Shown here: positions 7,631-15,620 of the stretch, in pieces
Layout of the letters: the number at the start of each line of letters is the position of its first letter
How positions within the stretch are numbered: the first letter of the stretch is position 1
From: Pseudomonas shirazensis
GTDB taxonomy: Bacteria > Pseudomonadota > Gammaproteobacteria > Pseudomonadales > Pseudomonadaceae
Reading direction: 5' to 3'
Length of the DNA stretch: 64,000 bases
NCBI RefSeq assembly: GCF_014268785.2
Contig: NZ_JABWRD020000003.1
Span: 186,001 to 250,000 of the forward strand
Notes under the pieces: generated by a model
What the model saw: only the letters and a program-made list of their open reading frames with translations
The model's database searches: none
What the model was told of the DNA's origin: nothing
Position numbers and translations under genes: made by a program

Positions 7631-9028
7631 ATGAGCGGTAAGCACAATTCCAATGACCTCGCTCAGGGGCTCAAATCGCGTCACGTCACCATGTTGTCCA
7701 TCGCCGGTGTGATCGGCGCGGGGCTGTTCGTTGGCTCCGGCCACGCCATTGCGGCGGCCGGCCCTGCTGTGCTGTTAGCCTACGCGGCTGCCGGTACCCT
7801 GGTGGTGCTGGTGATGCGTATGCTCGGCGAAATGGCGATCGCCTCGCCCGACACCGGTTCGTTCTCGACTTACGCTGATCGCTCGATCGGCCATTGGGCG
7901 GGCTTTACCATCGGCTGGCTGTACTGGTGGTTCTGGGTCCTGGTGATCCCGCTCGAAGCCAACGCCGCGGCCGCGATCCTCAATGCCTGGTTCCCGGCGG
8001 TTGATCTGTGGGCGTTCTCGCTGTTGATCACCCTGGCCCTGACCATCACCAACCTGTTCAGTGTAAAGAACTACGGCGAATTCGAGTTCTGGTTCGCCCT
8101 GCTCAAGGTGCTGGCGATCATCGGCTTCATCGTGGTCGGTTGTGCGGCCATGTTCGGCATGGTGCCGGGCAGCCAGGTCAGCGGCGTCAGCCACCTGTTC
8201 GACACCCAGGGCTTCATGCCAAACGGCCTCGGCGCAGTGCTGGCAGCCATGCTGACCACCATGTTCTCGTTCATGGGTACTGAAATCGTCACCATTGCCG
8301 CCGCTGAATCGAAAGACCCGGGCAAACAGATCAGCAAGGCCACCAACTCAGTGATCTGGCGGATCTGCCTGTTCTACCTGGTGTCGATCTTCCTGGTCGT
8401 GGCCCTGGTGCCGTGGAACGACCCAGCCCTGGCGGCCACCGGTTCGTACCAGACCGTGCTGAGCATGATCGGCGTGCCGAATGCCAAGCTGATTGTCGAC
8501 ATCGTCGTACTGATCGCCGTGACCAGCTGCCTCAACTCGGCGCTGTACACCTCCTCGCGCATGCTGTTCTCGCTGAGCAAGCGTGGCGATGCGCCGGCCG
8601 TTGCCCAGCGCACCACCAGGGCGGGTACGCCGCATTGGGCAGTGCTGCTGTCGACCGCTGCAGCGTTCCTCTGCGTATTTGCCAACTTCGTCGCGCCAGC
8701 GCAGGTGTTCGAGTTCCTGCTGGCCAGCTCCGGCGCCATTGCCTTGCTGGTGTATCTGGTGATTGCCGTGTCGCAACTGCGCATGCGCAGCCAGCGTGAA
8801 GCCCGCGGCGAGAAGATCGAGTTCAAAATGTGGCTGTTCCCTGGCCTGACTTGGGTGACCATCGCCTTTATCGTCGCCGTGCTGGTGGTGATGGCGATTC
8901 GTCCAGACCACCGCATCGAGATCATCGCCACCGCGCTGCTGAGCCTGGCTGTGGTCGCTGCCGGCCTGCTGGTGCAGCGCAAGCGCAAGGCCGCCGTGGC
9001 AGCTGGGCGGGTTGTGCTGAGTAACTGA
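7631..9028 (+). CDS. gabP: APC-family amino acid permease, GABA permease-like
   Basis: A 465-residue inner membrane transporter with twelve predicted hydrophobic segments. The N terminus (LKSRHVTMLSIAGVIGAGLF) has the amino acid-polyamine-organocation family GVIGAG motif in helix 1, and the GSFSTYADRSIGHWAGF and ANAAAAILNAWFP segments are those of GabP-type permeases. It would take up 4-aminobutyrate or a related amino acid by proton symport. It is a single-gene unit ending in a strong hairpin at 9056-9089. Family is certain; the GABA assignment rests on overall resemblance to Pseudomonas GabP. Confidence 0.85.
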   Translation: MSGKHNSNDLAQGLKSRHVTMLSIAGVIGAGLFVGSGHAIAAAGPAVLLAYAAAGTLVVLVMRMLGEMAIASPDTGSFSTYADRSIGHWAGFTIGWLYWWFWVLVIPLEANAAAAILNAWFPAVDLWAFSLLITLALTITNLFSVKNYGEFEFWFALLKVLAIIGFIVVGCAAMFGMVPGSQVSGVSHLFDTQGFMPNGLGAVLAAMLTTMFSFMGTEIVTIAAAESKDPGKQISKATNSVIWRICLFYLVSIFLVVALVPWNDPALAATGSYQTVLSMIGVPNAKLIVDIVVLIAVTSCLNSALYTSSRMLFSLSKRGDAPAVAQRTTRAGTPHWAVLLSTAAAFLCVFANFVAPAQVFEFLLASSGAIALLVYLVIAVSQLRMRSQREARGEKIEFKMWLFPGLTWVTIAFIVAVLVVMAIRPDHRIEIIATALLSLAVVAAGLLVQRKRKAAVAAGRVVLSN

Positions 9029-9055
9029 TCTGCCGGCTCGTTGAGCTGAATGCAA

Positions 9056-9089
9056 AAAGGCCGCGCTCTGGATCAGGGCGCGGCCCTTT
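9056..9089 (+). terminator. Terminator between gabP and the downstream convergent gene
   Basis: AAAGGCCGCGC (9056-9066) pairs with GCGCGGCCCTTT (9078-9089), giving a strong stem with A and T flanks that can work for both convergent genes. A half REP (CGCGACACAAGGCCGCTC) follows to 9110. Confidence 0.75.
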
Positions 9090-9130
9090 CGCGACACAAG
9101 GCCGCTCTTACAGGGGACGCTGAGGCAGAG

Positions 9131-9574
9131 TTAGCCGAACTGCTTCTGTTGCAGCTGCTGCTTGGCTACCACTTCAGAGGCCGCTACGTAGGCTTCCTGG
9201 AACTCGTCGCTCTCCAGCCAGGCCATGGTGGTTTCTTCGTCGGCGCCGTCCAGCCAGGTGCGGTAGGCGGTGAACACCAGCACGATGTAGTCGGTGGCGT
9301 GCTCTTCCTTGTGGCCTTTGAGCACCAGGGTCAGCAACGGGTCGACCAGGAACACCGCGATCATCGCTACCAGGCCGGTTTCCTGGGCGGCTTTCATCTT
9401 GCTGAACAGCTCGCTGTAGCTGTCCGACTCCAGCGCCTTGTTGAAGATCTGCTCGACGCTGGCGCTGTCACCGGCGCTCGCCTTGACTGCTTGGCCGCTG
9501 CGCACCATGCGGTTTTGCTTGGCTTTGCTGGCGGCGCGCTTGGCGCGTTTTTGCTGCTTGGTGTTGGAAGCCAT
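9131..9574 (-). CDS. Conserved hypothetical protein encoded after ppk2
   Basis: A 147-residue protein of unknown function. The first 25 residues are strongly basic (KQQKRAKRAASKAKQNR), which suggests nucleic acid or polyphosphate contact, and the rest is helical with one hydrophobic stretch (VAMIAVFLVDPLLTLVL) and a Gln-rich end. Start at 9574 is preferred to the longer frame because AAGGA lies upstream and the basic N terminus fits. It is 81 bases downstream of ppk2 on the same strand, so it may be co-transcribed. Some Pseudomonas annotations label similar proteins 'topoisomerase II', which the sequence does not support. Confidence 0.7.
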   Translation of the reverse strand: MASNTKQQKRAKRAASKAKQNRMVRSGQAVKASAGDSASVEQIFNKALESDSYSELFSKMKAAQETGLVAMIAVFLVDPLLTLVLKGHKEEHATDYIVLVFTAYRTWLDGADEETTMAWLESDEFQEAYVAASEVVAKQQLQQKQFG

Positions 9575-9655
9575 GGGGCCTGAAATCCTTGGAGGGGCAA
9601 AAGTGCGCGTATTGAATCGCACTTGCCCGACAAACCCAAGAGGCACGCGTCGCGA

Positions 9656-10675
9656 TCAGGCGGTCGGCGCCTCATCTTCTTCAAAGCCACGCGATGCCCG
9701 GCCGACCAGCAGCGGGTCGGGCGCATGGGCCACGCGCAGGTCCTTGCCGGGGTACTCCAGCGAATGCAGGAAGTGGCGGATGCAGTTGATCCGCGCGCGC
9801 TTCTTGTCATCCGACTTGATCACCGTCCACGGCGCATCGCCGGTGTCGGTATGGAAGAACATCGCCTCTTTGGCGCCGGTGTAGTCGTCCCATTTGTCCA
9901 GCGACTTGATGTCGATCGGCGACAGCTTCCAGTGCTTGAGCGGGTCGTCCCGGCGCGAGACGAAGCGGCGCAGCTGCTCTTCGCGGTTGACCGAGAACCA
10001 GTACTTGAACAGCAGGATGCCGCTGTTGGTGAGCATCCGCTCAAGGTCTGGCGCCTGGCGCATGAACTCCAGGTATTGCATCGGGGTGCAGAAGTCCATC
10101 ACCCGCTCGACCCCGGCGCGGTTGTACCAGGAGCGGTCGAAGAAGACCATTTCCCCGGCGGTCGGCAGGTGCTGGATGTAACGCTGGAAATACCACTGGC
10201 CCTGTTCCTGCTCGGATGGCTTCTCCAGCGCTACGATGCGCGCGCCACGCGGGTTCAGATGCTCCATGAAGCGTTTGATGGTGCCACCCTTGCCGGCCGC
10301 GTCACGGCCCTCGAACAGCACCACAATGCGCTGGCCGGTGTCCTTGGCCCAGCTCTGCACCTTGAGCAGCTCGATCTGTAGCTCGGTCTTGGCCTTCTCG
10401 TATTCGTTGCGGCGCAGCCGGGTGCGGTACGGATAGCTCGCGGGCAGACGTGCCGAAGTGCTGTCCTCGTTGCTGCCTTTGCGTGCGGTAGCCACCTGCA
10501 GCGCGGCGGGCTGCTGGCTGATGCTGAGGATCGCCGGCTCGGCGCTGACCTTGGCGGCCGGCTTGCGCTGGCGTGGGCGACGGCTGCGCGGGGCTGGTGT
10601 GGCGCTTGCGCTGAGGGTGGCGCTGGTGTCGGCAGCAGGGGCGGGGGAGAGAAGCGGGGTGGATTCGTCGCTCAT
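9656..10675 (-). CDS. ppk2: Polyphosphate kinase 2
   Basis: A 339-residue single-domain PPK2. Walker A GRDAAGKGG is at 123-131, the lid and base-binding region follows, and Walker B FFDRSW is at 178-183 before the helix YNRAGVERVM. The enzyme phosphorylates nucleoside diphosphates using polyphosphate (GDP or ADP to the triphosphate). The N-terminal 80 residues are a low-complexity Ala/Pro/Ser/Thr and Arg-rich extension absent from the catalytic fold. The start at 10675 has AAGGA upstream; an upstream in-frame start at 10732 is less likely. It is followed by the basic hypothetical gene. Confidence 0.93.
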   Translation of the reverse strand: MSDESTPLLSPAPAADTSATLSASATPAPRSRRPRQRKPAAKVSAEPAILSISQQPAALQVATARKGSNEDSTSARLPASYPYRTRLRRNEYEKAKTELQIELLKVQSWAKDTGQRIVVLFEGRDAAGKGGTIKRFMEHLNPRGARIVALEKPSEQEQGQWYFQRYIQHLPTAGEMVFFDRSWYNRAGVERVMDFCTPMQYLEFMRQAPDLERMLTNSGILLFKYWFSVNREEQLRRFVSRRDDPLKHWKLSPIDIKSLDKWDDYTGAKEAMFFHTDTGDAPWTVIKSDDKKRARINCIRHFLHSLEYPGKDLRVAHAPDPLLVGRASRGFEEDEAPTA

Positions 10676-10819
10676 GGAAATCCTTGCGGGTCGGTTCGAG
10701 TGTCCACCGATCATGCTAAGGATATTGCGCAAATGGCTTGTTGATACTGGTCAACGACGCGTGCGTTGCGCCACGGCTGCCAGGCGGCCGGGCGCAGCGG
10801 ATACGCTGTTACTGGCTGG

Positions 10820-11281
10820 TCAAGGCTGCATGGCCTGGCTGTATACGGGCTGCTGGCGTTGGTCAGTCTCGCCCAACTCGTTGATGCAGTAGTTGATGTA
10901 GTACAGGTTGAGCACGAAGGTGTTGAAGCCGTTCATGCGGAAGTGGATCTGGTTGTTGGCGTGGGCGAAGGCCAGCAGTATGCGTCGGGCATTGAATGCC
11001 CAGACGATTTGCAGCACAAGGGCAGCAATGCTCAGCAAGCCGGCTGCAATTTCCAAGGCCAGTTGCTCATCGTTGATGAACAGGCCGCTCAGGCCCGTGC
11101 AGACAAACATCCAGATAATGTAGGTCTCACTGCACGCCTCTTGGCCGGTGGCTTCACGCAGGTGCTGATTGGTCTTGTACAGCCACAGCAGCAGGTACAG
11201 GCCGCCGGTGGCCATGGTCAGCAGCACCATGTGCAGCGTCTTGCGGTTGACCTTGTTCATGAGTTCGCTTGGGGATGTCAT
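10820..11281 (-). CDS. Small membrane protein of unknown function
   Basis: A 153-residue protein with about three hydrophobic segments: TLHMVLLTMATGGLYLLLWL near 15-35, IIWMFVCTGLSGLFI near 55-70 and LSIAALVLQIVWAF near 85-100. The first segment and the 'YKTN' after it resemble DUF4234-type membrane proteins, but I would not assign it firmly. The C-terminal 50 residues are soluble (NLYYINYCINELGETD). The start at 11281 is supported by GGAAG four bases before it. It is alone on the minus strand between ppk2 and tRNA-Phe. Confidence 0.7.
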   Translation of the reverse strand: MTSPSELMNKVNRKTLHMVLLTMATGGLYLLLWLYKTNQHLREATGQEACSETYIIWMFVCTGLSGLFINDEQLALEIAAGLLSIAALVLQIVWAFNARRILLAFAHANNQIHFRMNGFNTFVLNLYYINYCINELGETDQRQQPVYSQAMQP

Positions 11282-11454
11282 AGCGCTTCCGATTTTCGAG
11301 TGTGAAAAACGGGCTGAGGCATTGCGTGTCTTGGGAGGCAGTCCATGCTCAACCATCGTCCTTGGGGGCTATCTGCTCAGGGAGGGCAGATGCGGCGCGG
11401 ATGATAGCACGGGGCCACACATGCTCTGCGGCCTGCTGATTAAATCCCAGGCAT

Positions 11455-11488
11455 AAAAAAACCCTGAATCTTTCGATTCAGGGTTTTA
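11455..11488 (-). terminator. Rho-independent terminator of tRNA-Phe
   Basis: Stem AACCCTGAATC/GATTCAGGGTT with a GAAA loop followed on the minus strand by a U-run, just after the tRNA 3' end. Confidence 0.9.
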
Positions 11489-11494
11489 GTGTTT

Positions 11495-11570
11495 TGGTGC
11501 CCAGAGACGGAGTCGAACCGCCGACACGAGGATTTTCAATCCTCTGCTCTACCGACTGAGCTATCTGGGC
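11495..11570 (-). tRNA. tRNA-Phe (anticodon GAA)
   Basis: A complete 76-base cloverleaf on the minus strand: acceptor GCCCAGA/TCTGGGC, D arm TAGCTCAGTCGGTAGAGC, anticodon loop TTGAAAA with GAA, T arm GGTTCGACTCC and encoded CCA. Confidence 0.97.
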
Positions 11571-11580
11571 AACGGGGCGC

Positions 11581-11609
11581 ATTAAAAGACTTTTTCAGGT
11601 TTGCGTCAA
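11581..11609 (-). promoter_or_regulatory. Promoter of tRNA-Phe
   Basis: On the minus strand TTGACG (11609-11604), a 17-base spacer and TTTAAT (11586-11581) are followed by the GC-rich GCGCCCCG discriminator, then the tRNA 10 bases later. Confidence 0.85.
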
Positions 11610-11661
11610 CGACTTTTTGAAAATTTTTTAAATTAATTCCGTCGCTTACGCTTTTACGGGG

Positions 11662-11934
11662 TCATTCGCTCGGCGGAACGTAGCCTTCGGCCTTGGCGTA
11701 GTCCTCGCCGGAGAAGTACTTGTCCATCTCCACCTGGAGGAATTTGCGGTCCTCGGCGTTCATCATGTTCAGGCGCTTCTCGTTGATCAGCAGGGTCTGA
11801 TGCTTGAGCCAATCACCCCAGGCCTGCTGGGAGATGTTATCGAAGATGTCCTGGCCCTTGGCACCCGGGTACGGTGGGCGCTCGAGGCCGGGCAGTTCCT
11901 GGTGGTATTTGCGGCAGTTCACGGTGCGGGTCAT
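11662..11934 (-). CDS. yggX: YggX, iron trafficking and oxidative damage protection protein
   Basis: A 90-residue protein with the full YggX signature: MTRTVNCRKYHQELPGL with the conserved Cys7, then PYPGAKGQDIFDNIS and AWGDWLKHQTLLINE, and the C-terminal MDKYF segment. YggX is reported to limit damage to Fe-S clusters and is found after mutY in many gammaproteobacteria. Here its ATG overlaps the mutY stop (ATGA), so it is translationally coupled to mutY, itself an Fe-S enzyme. Confidence 0.95.
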   Translation of the reverse strand: MTRTVNCRKYHQELPGLERPPYPGAKGQDIFDNISQQAWGDWLKHQTLLINEKRLNMMNAEDRKFLQVEMDKYFSGEDYAKAEGYVPPSE

Positions 11935-12998
11935 TGCGGCTCTCCTGCAATCAATTCGTCGGCCGCGCGTTTCAGCAGCTTCTTGACCGGGGCGGCGAGG
12001 CCCAGGCGCGGCGGGGTGGCGAGGTTATACCAGAGCCAGTCAGGCTCGGCCACGTGCGTGCCCAGTGGGTCGACGCGCACCAGCCAGGGCTCGATGGCCA
12101 ACTGGAAATGGCTGAAGGTATGGGTAAGGCCGTCCAGCGCCTGTGTGCCGTTCAGGCGCAGGCCGTGCTGATAGGCAAGGTCATCGAGCTGCTCGAGGTC
12201 ATCCAGCTCAGGCAGGCTCCACAAACCGCCCCACAGGCCGCTAGACGGGCGCCGGTAGAGCAGGATGGCGCCCTCGCGGTTGGCCAGCATCGGCATCAGC
12301 GTGCGCCGCTGTGGCAGCGCCTTGCGTGGCTTGGGCTCGGGGTAGTGGGTTTCCTGGCCGAGCAGGTGCGCTTCGCAGCCGCGCTGCAGCGGGCAGATCA
12401 GGCATTTGGGCTTGCTGCGGGTACACAGGGTGGCGCCAAGGTCCATCATCGCCTGGGTGTAGTGGTTGGCCCGGGCTTGTGGGGTGTAGCGCTCGGCGGT
12501 CGCCCACAAGGCGTTGGCAACCTTGGGTTCGCCCGGATAACCGCCCTGAGCGGTGAAACGGGCCAGCACGCGCTTGACGTTGCCGTCGAGGATCGGCGCG
12601 CGGATACCCATGCTGATGCTGGCGATCGCGCCGGCTGTGGAGCGGCCAATGCCGGGCAGCTCGGTGAGCTGCTCGACACTACGCGGGAACTCCCCCCCAT
12701 GTTGGCTGACGACGATCTGCGCGGCCTTCTGCAGGTTGCGGGCGCGGGTGTAGTAACCGAGCCCGGTCCACAGGTGCAGCACTTCGTCTTCCGGCGCTTC
12801 GGCCAGCGCCTGCACGGTGGGCAGGGCCTGCATGAAGCGGTCGAAGTAGCTCAGCACGGTGCTGACCTGGGTCTGCTGCAGCATGATTTCCGAGACCCAT
12901 ACCCGGTACGGATTGATGCCTTGCTGCCAGGGCAGGTCGTGGCGGCCGTGCTGGTCATACCAGGCCAGCACGGCGCCGGAGAATTGCTCGGGGCTCAT
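11931..12998 (-). CDS. mutY: Adenine DNA glycosylase MutY
   Basis: A 355-residue base excision repair enzyme that removes adenine mispaired with 8-oxoguanine. All key residues are in their E. coli positions: Glu37 (SEIML), the helix-hairpin-helix LPGIGRSTAGA at about 114-124, catalytic Asp138 (ILDGN) and the 4Fe-4S ligands Cys192, Cys199, Cys202 and Cys208. The C-terminal NUDIX-like domain (about 225-350) that recognises 8-oxoguanine is present. The gene overlaps both neighbours by four bases: the AsmA-like gene upstream and yggX downstream. Confidence 0.97.
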   Translation of the reverse strand: MSPEQFSGAVLAWYDQHGRHDLPWQQGINPYRVWVSEIMLQQTQVSTVLSYFDRFMQALPTVQALAEAPEDEVLHLWTGLGYYTRARNLQKAAQIVVSQHGGEFPRSVEQLTELPGIGRSTAGAIASISMGIRAPILDGNVKRVLARFTAQGGYPGEPKVANALWATAERYTPQARANHYTQAMMDLGATLCTRSKPKCLICPLQRGCEAHLLGQETHYPEPKPRKALPQRRTLMPMLANREGAILLYRRPSSGLWGGLWSLPELDDLEQLDDLAYQHGLRLNGTQALDGLTHTFSHFQLAIEPWLVRVDPLGTHVAEPDWLWYNLATPPRLGLAAPVKKLLKRAADELIAGEPQ

Positions 12999-15241
12999 CG
13001 TTTGAACAGCCCCTTGAGCGCGTCTTTGAGTTCCGGGCTGACCTTGTCGCCCAGCTTCTCATCGAGTTTCTCGTCGATCTTGTCCTTGAGGCGGTTGCCG
13101 GCCAGCTTGGCGGCGACCTTGCCCAGGCCGTCCTGATCCAGGCGGCAGGCTTTGGCACCCAGTTCCAACGGGCCACGGCAGCGCAGTGGCAGCTCGACGC
13201 CGACAAAGCGCTCGTTGACCTGGCAGGCAGGGTCCGGCATGGCGCGCTGGTCACCTTCGATCACCACGCCAACGCGGTAGTCCATGCCGAGCACGCGCAG
13301 GTCCAGATCGCCCTGGCCGTTGACCGTCAGGCCGGGGATGCGCGCTTTCAGGTCAGGGTTGCTGGCCACGCCGTTACGCACTACCAGGCTGCCGCGCAGC
13401 TCTTCGAATGGAGTGTCCTTGCCACGCGGGTCGCCGCTCAACTGTTTGCGGTTGAGGGTGGCGATGGCCTGGCACAGCTGCTGCTCAAGGTTGGCATTGA
13501 CCAGCACACCATCGTTGATGGTGAAGTTGGCGTTGCCGTTGAGGGTGTCGATCAGCGCTTTCTGACTGTTGCCGCTGGCGGTGAGGTCGCTGCTCAGGGT
13601 CAGCAGGCCTTTGACTGGCGGCGCCTGTTCCGGGTTGTCGGACTTGATGAAGTGCTCGACCGGGACCCGGTTGATCTTGGTGTTGATGCCGATCTGCGGC
13701 ACGGCCGGGCGTACATCGACGCTGCCCGTTGCTTCAAAGGTGCCGTTATACAACTCGCCGCGCAGGCTTTGCAGAGCAATCAAACCGCCCTGGCCGCTGG
13801 CCTTGAGTTGGGCATCGCTGATCGGCAGTTTGTCCAGGGTCAGTGCGCCAAAGCTCAGGTCGGCTTGCAGGTCGAGGGCACGCAGGCGGTCGACCGGCAG
13901 CAGTTTGTCGGTGCTCCAGGCAACCTGGGTCGGTGCGTTTGGCAGTGGCGAGCTGCCGGCACCGGCAACGGCGGTTGCTTCCTGCTGTTGGACCTCGGCC
14001 TGACGCGCCGCCTTGGCGCCCTTGGCCTGCTCGCTTTTGGCCGGGAAGTAGCGATCGGCGTCGAACTTGTCGCCTTTGAGCTGAATGCGCAGGGCTTGCT
14101 TGGCGAAGTCTTCAATAGCTACGCGACCACTGAAGCTGCTGTCATCCAGTTTCACTGCCAGGCCTTCCAGAGCCAGGCTGGTCGGGCTGGCGCTGAGCCG
14201 GCTGACCAGTTCCAGTTTGCTGAAGGCGGCCGGGTCGGCAGTGGCTGGCAATGGCTGGCCAATGCTGTCGAGGAAGGTGCGCAGGTCGAACTGGGCGATG
14301 GAGATACCGCCGCCGGCCAGCGGCGTCTTGTCCAACTCGCGCACGTTCAGCTCACCCAGTGCACGCAACTGGTTGGCGGAAACCTTCAGGCCATTCCAGG
14401 ACGCGACATTGGCAGCCATGTCGACCAGCAATTGGCCCTGAGCAGCAAAGGTCATGGTCTTGCCGGCAAACGGCTCGCCCGAGGCTTCGCCGGACAGGCG
14501 CATGTCTTCGAGGTTGTAGCGCTTGAGCTTGCGATCAAAGCGCAGTTCGCCGGCCAGTTCGCTGCGCACCTTGATGTTCGGCTGCGCGGCGCTGATGAAG
14601 GCGCTGGCCTTGAGCGGGATGTTCGCCCCTTCGTGGACCGCGCCGGTGCTCAGCTGGATGCTCTCGGCGGTCAGGCTCTGGCCAGTCTTGGCATCGGTGT
14701 ACTGCACGCGGGCGTTGTTCACGGTCAGGCTGTCGATATCCAGCTTGACCGAGCGCTCGCTGGCGCTTTCTTCACTGTCCTTCGGTTCGCTCGGCGCCGG
14801 CGCAGGCTGGCCAGGCGTGGTGCTGGCCTGGGTCGGCAGTGGTTTGCCGATGTCCTGCCAGTTGCCGTGGCCGTTTTCGTCACGCATCAGGCTCAGGTTG
14901 AGCCCCTCGACGCGTACGTCGCTCATCTGCACTTCACGGCGCAGCAATGGCAGCACGCGCACCGACAGGCCGAGCATCTGCAGGTCTGCAAACGGTTCGG
15001 TGGGTTTGTTCAGGGTGGCGATGCTGGCTTCATGCAGCTCCAGGCCCAGCCACGGGAACAGGCTCCAGCCAATGTCACCGTTGAGGGTCAGCTCGACATG
15101 AGCCTTGTCCCGTGCCAGCTGGCGAATCTCGTCTTTATAGTCGTTGGGATCGAAGAGGTGGGTCAGGGCAAAGCCCAGTGCCACGATGATCAGCAGCAAC
15201 CCGAGAAGCCCCAGCCCCAGGATTTTGCCGAACGCTTTCAT
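12995..15241 (-). CDS. AsmA family envelope protein
   Basis: A 748-residue protein. It has an N-terminal transmembrane anchor (LGLGLLGLLLIIVALGFAL, about 8-30), then the AsmA motif FDPNDYKDEI and a long periplasmic beta-rich region typical of AsmA/TamB-like bridge proteins, ending in a charged Lys/Asp/Glu helix with repeated DK-x-K patterns. Such proteins are linked to outer membrane biogenesis and phospholipid transport. It is the first gene of the asmA-like/mutY/yggX operon, an arrangement usual in Pseudomonas. A low-complexity stretch (STTPGQPAPAPSEPKDSEES) lies near residue 140. Confidence 0.88.
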   Translation of the reverse strand: MKAFGKILGLGLLGLLLIIVALGFALTHLFDPNDYKDEIRQLARDKAHVELTLNGDIGWSLFPWLGLELHEASIATLNKPTEPFADLQMLGLSVRVLPLLRREVQMSDVRVEGLNLSLMRDENGHGNWQDIGKPLPTQASTTPGQPAPAPSEPKDSEESASERSVKLDIDSLTVNNARVQYTDAKTGQSLTAESIQLSTGAVHEGANIPLKASAFISAAQPNIKVRSELAGELRFDRKLKRYNLEDMRLSGEASGEPFAGKTMTFAAQGQLLVDMAANVASWNGLKVSANQLRALGELNVRELDKTPLAGGGISIAQFDLRTFLDSIGQPLPATADPAAFSKLELVSRLSASPTSLALEGLAVKLDDSSFSGRVAIEDFAKQALRIQLKGDKFDADRYFPAKSEQAKGAKAARQAEVQQQEATAVAGAGSSPLPNAPTQVAWSTDKLLPVDRLRALDLQADLSFGALTLDKLPISDAQLKASGQGGLIALQSLRGELYNGTFEATGSVDVRPAVPQIGINTKINRVPVEHFIKSDNPEQAPPVKGLLTLSSDLTASGNSQKALIDTLNGNANFTINDGVLVNANLEQQLCQAIATLNRKQLSGDPRGKDTPFEELRGSLVVRNGVASNPDLKARIPGLTVNGQGDLDLRVLGMDYRVGVVIEGDQRAMPDPACQVNERFVGVELPLRCRGPLELGAKACRLDQDGLGKVAAKLAGNRLKDKIDEKLDEKLGDKVSPELKDALKGLFKR

Positions 15242-15620
15242 GGGCGAGTCCTTGTAGTCCGAAATGAAAATTCAAGCGCCAGAGTATAGCGCCGTGGCTG
15301 GTTAGCCTGAGTACCCGCCGGTAGATATAGGTTATTTCCTACCTAAGTATCGGTTTCGCCGGGTTGCGCAGCCTGGTTCTACTCAGGCTGATCAGTTTCT
15401 GACCGCCAGCTACTCTACAGTTCAGCTGGCTTGCGCAGGTGGCAAAAAAATAACGATGTCAGATTGCTTCCATTGAGCGTTTCAGCTGGTTAACCTTGCG
15501 CCGCTTTCGCCGCATTACGCGACCGATTGTCGCGGATGCCGTGAATATCCGACCACAGCGTGCGTGCAGCCAACTCGGCCGAAGAGCCGAGGGCAACGTC
15601 TACTTATAAGAGGAAACACC
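15242..15620. other. Divergent intergenic region before the MFS transporter
   Basis: About 380 bases with no gene. It is relatively AT-rich near 15330 and 15440 and includes a small hairpin CTCGGC/GCCGAG at 15574-15591 in the leader of the MFS gene, about 30 bases before its start. Promoters for the AsmA-like operon (minus) and the transporter (plus) must lie here, but I cannot place them with confidence. Confidence 0.45.
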
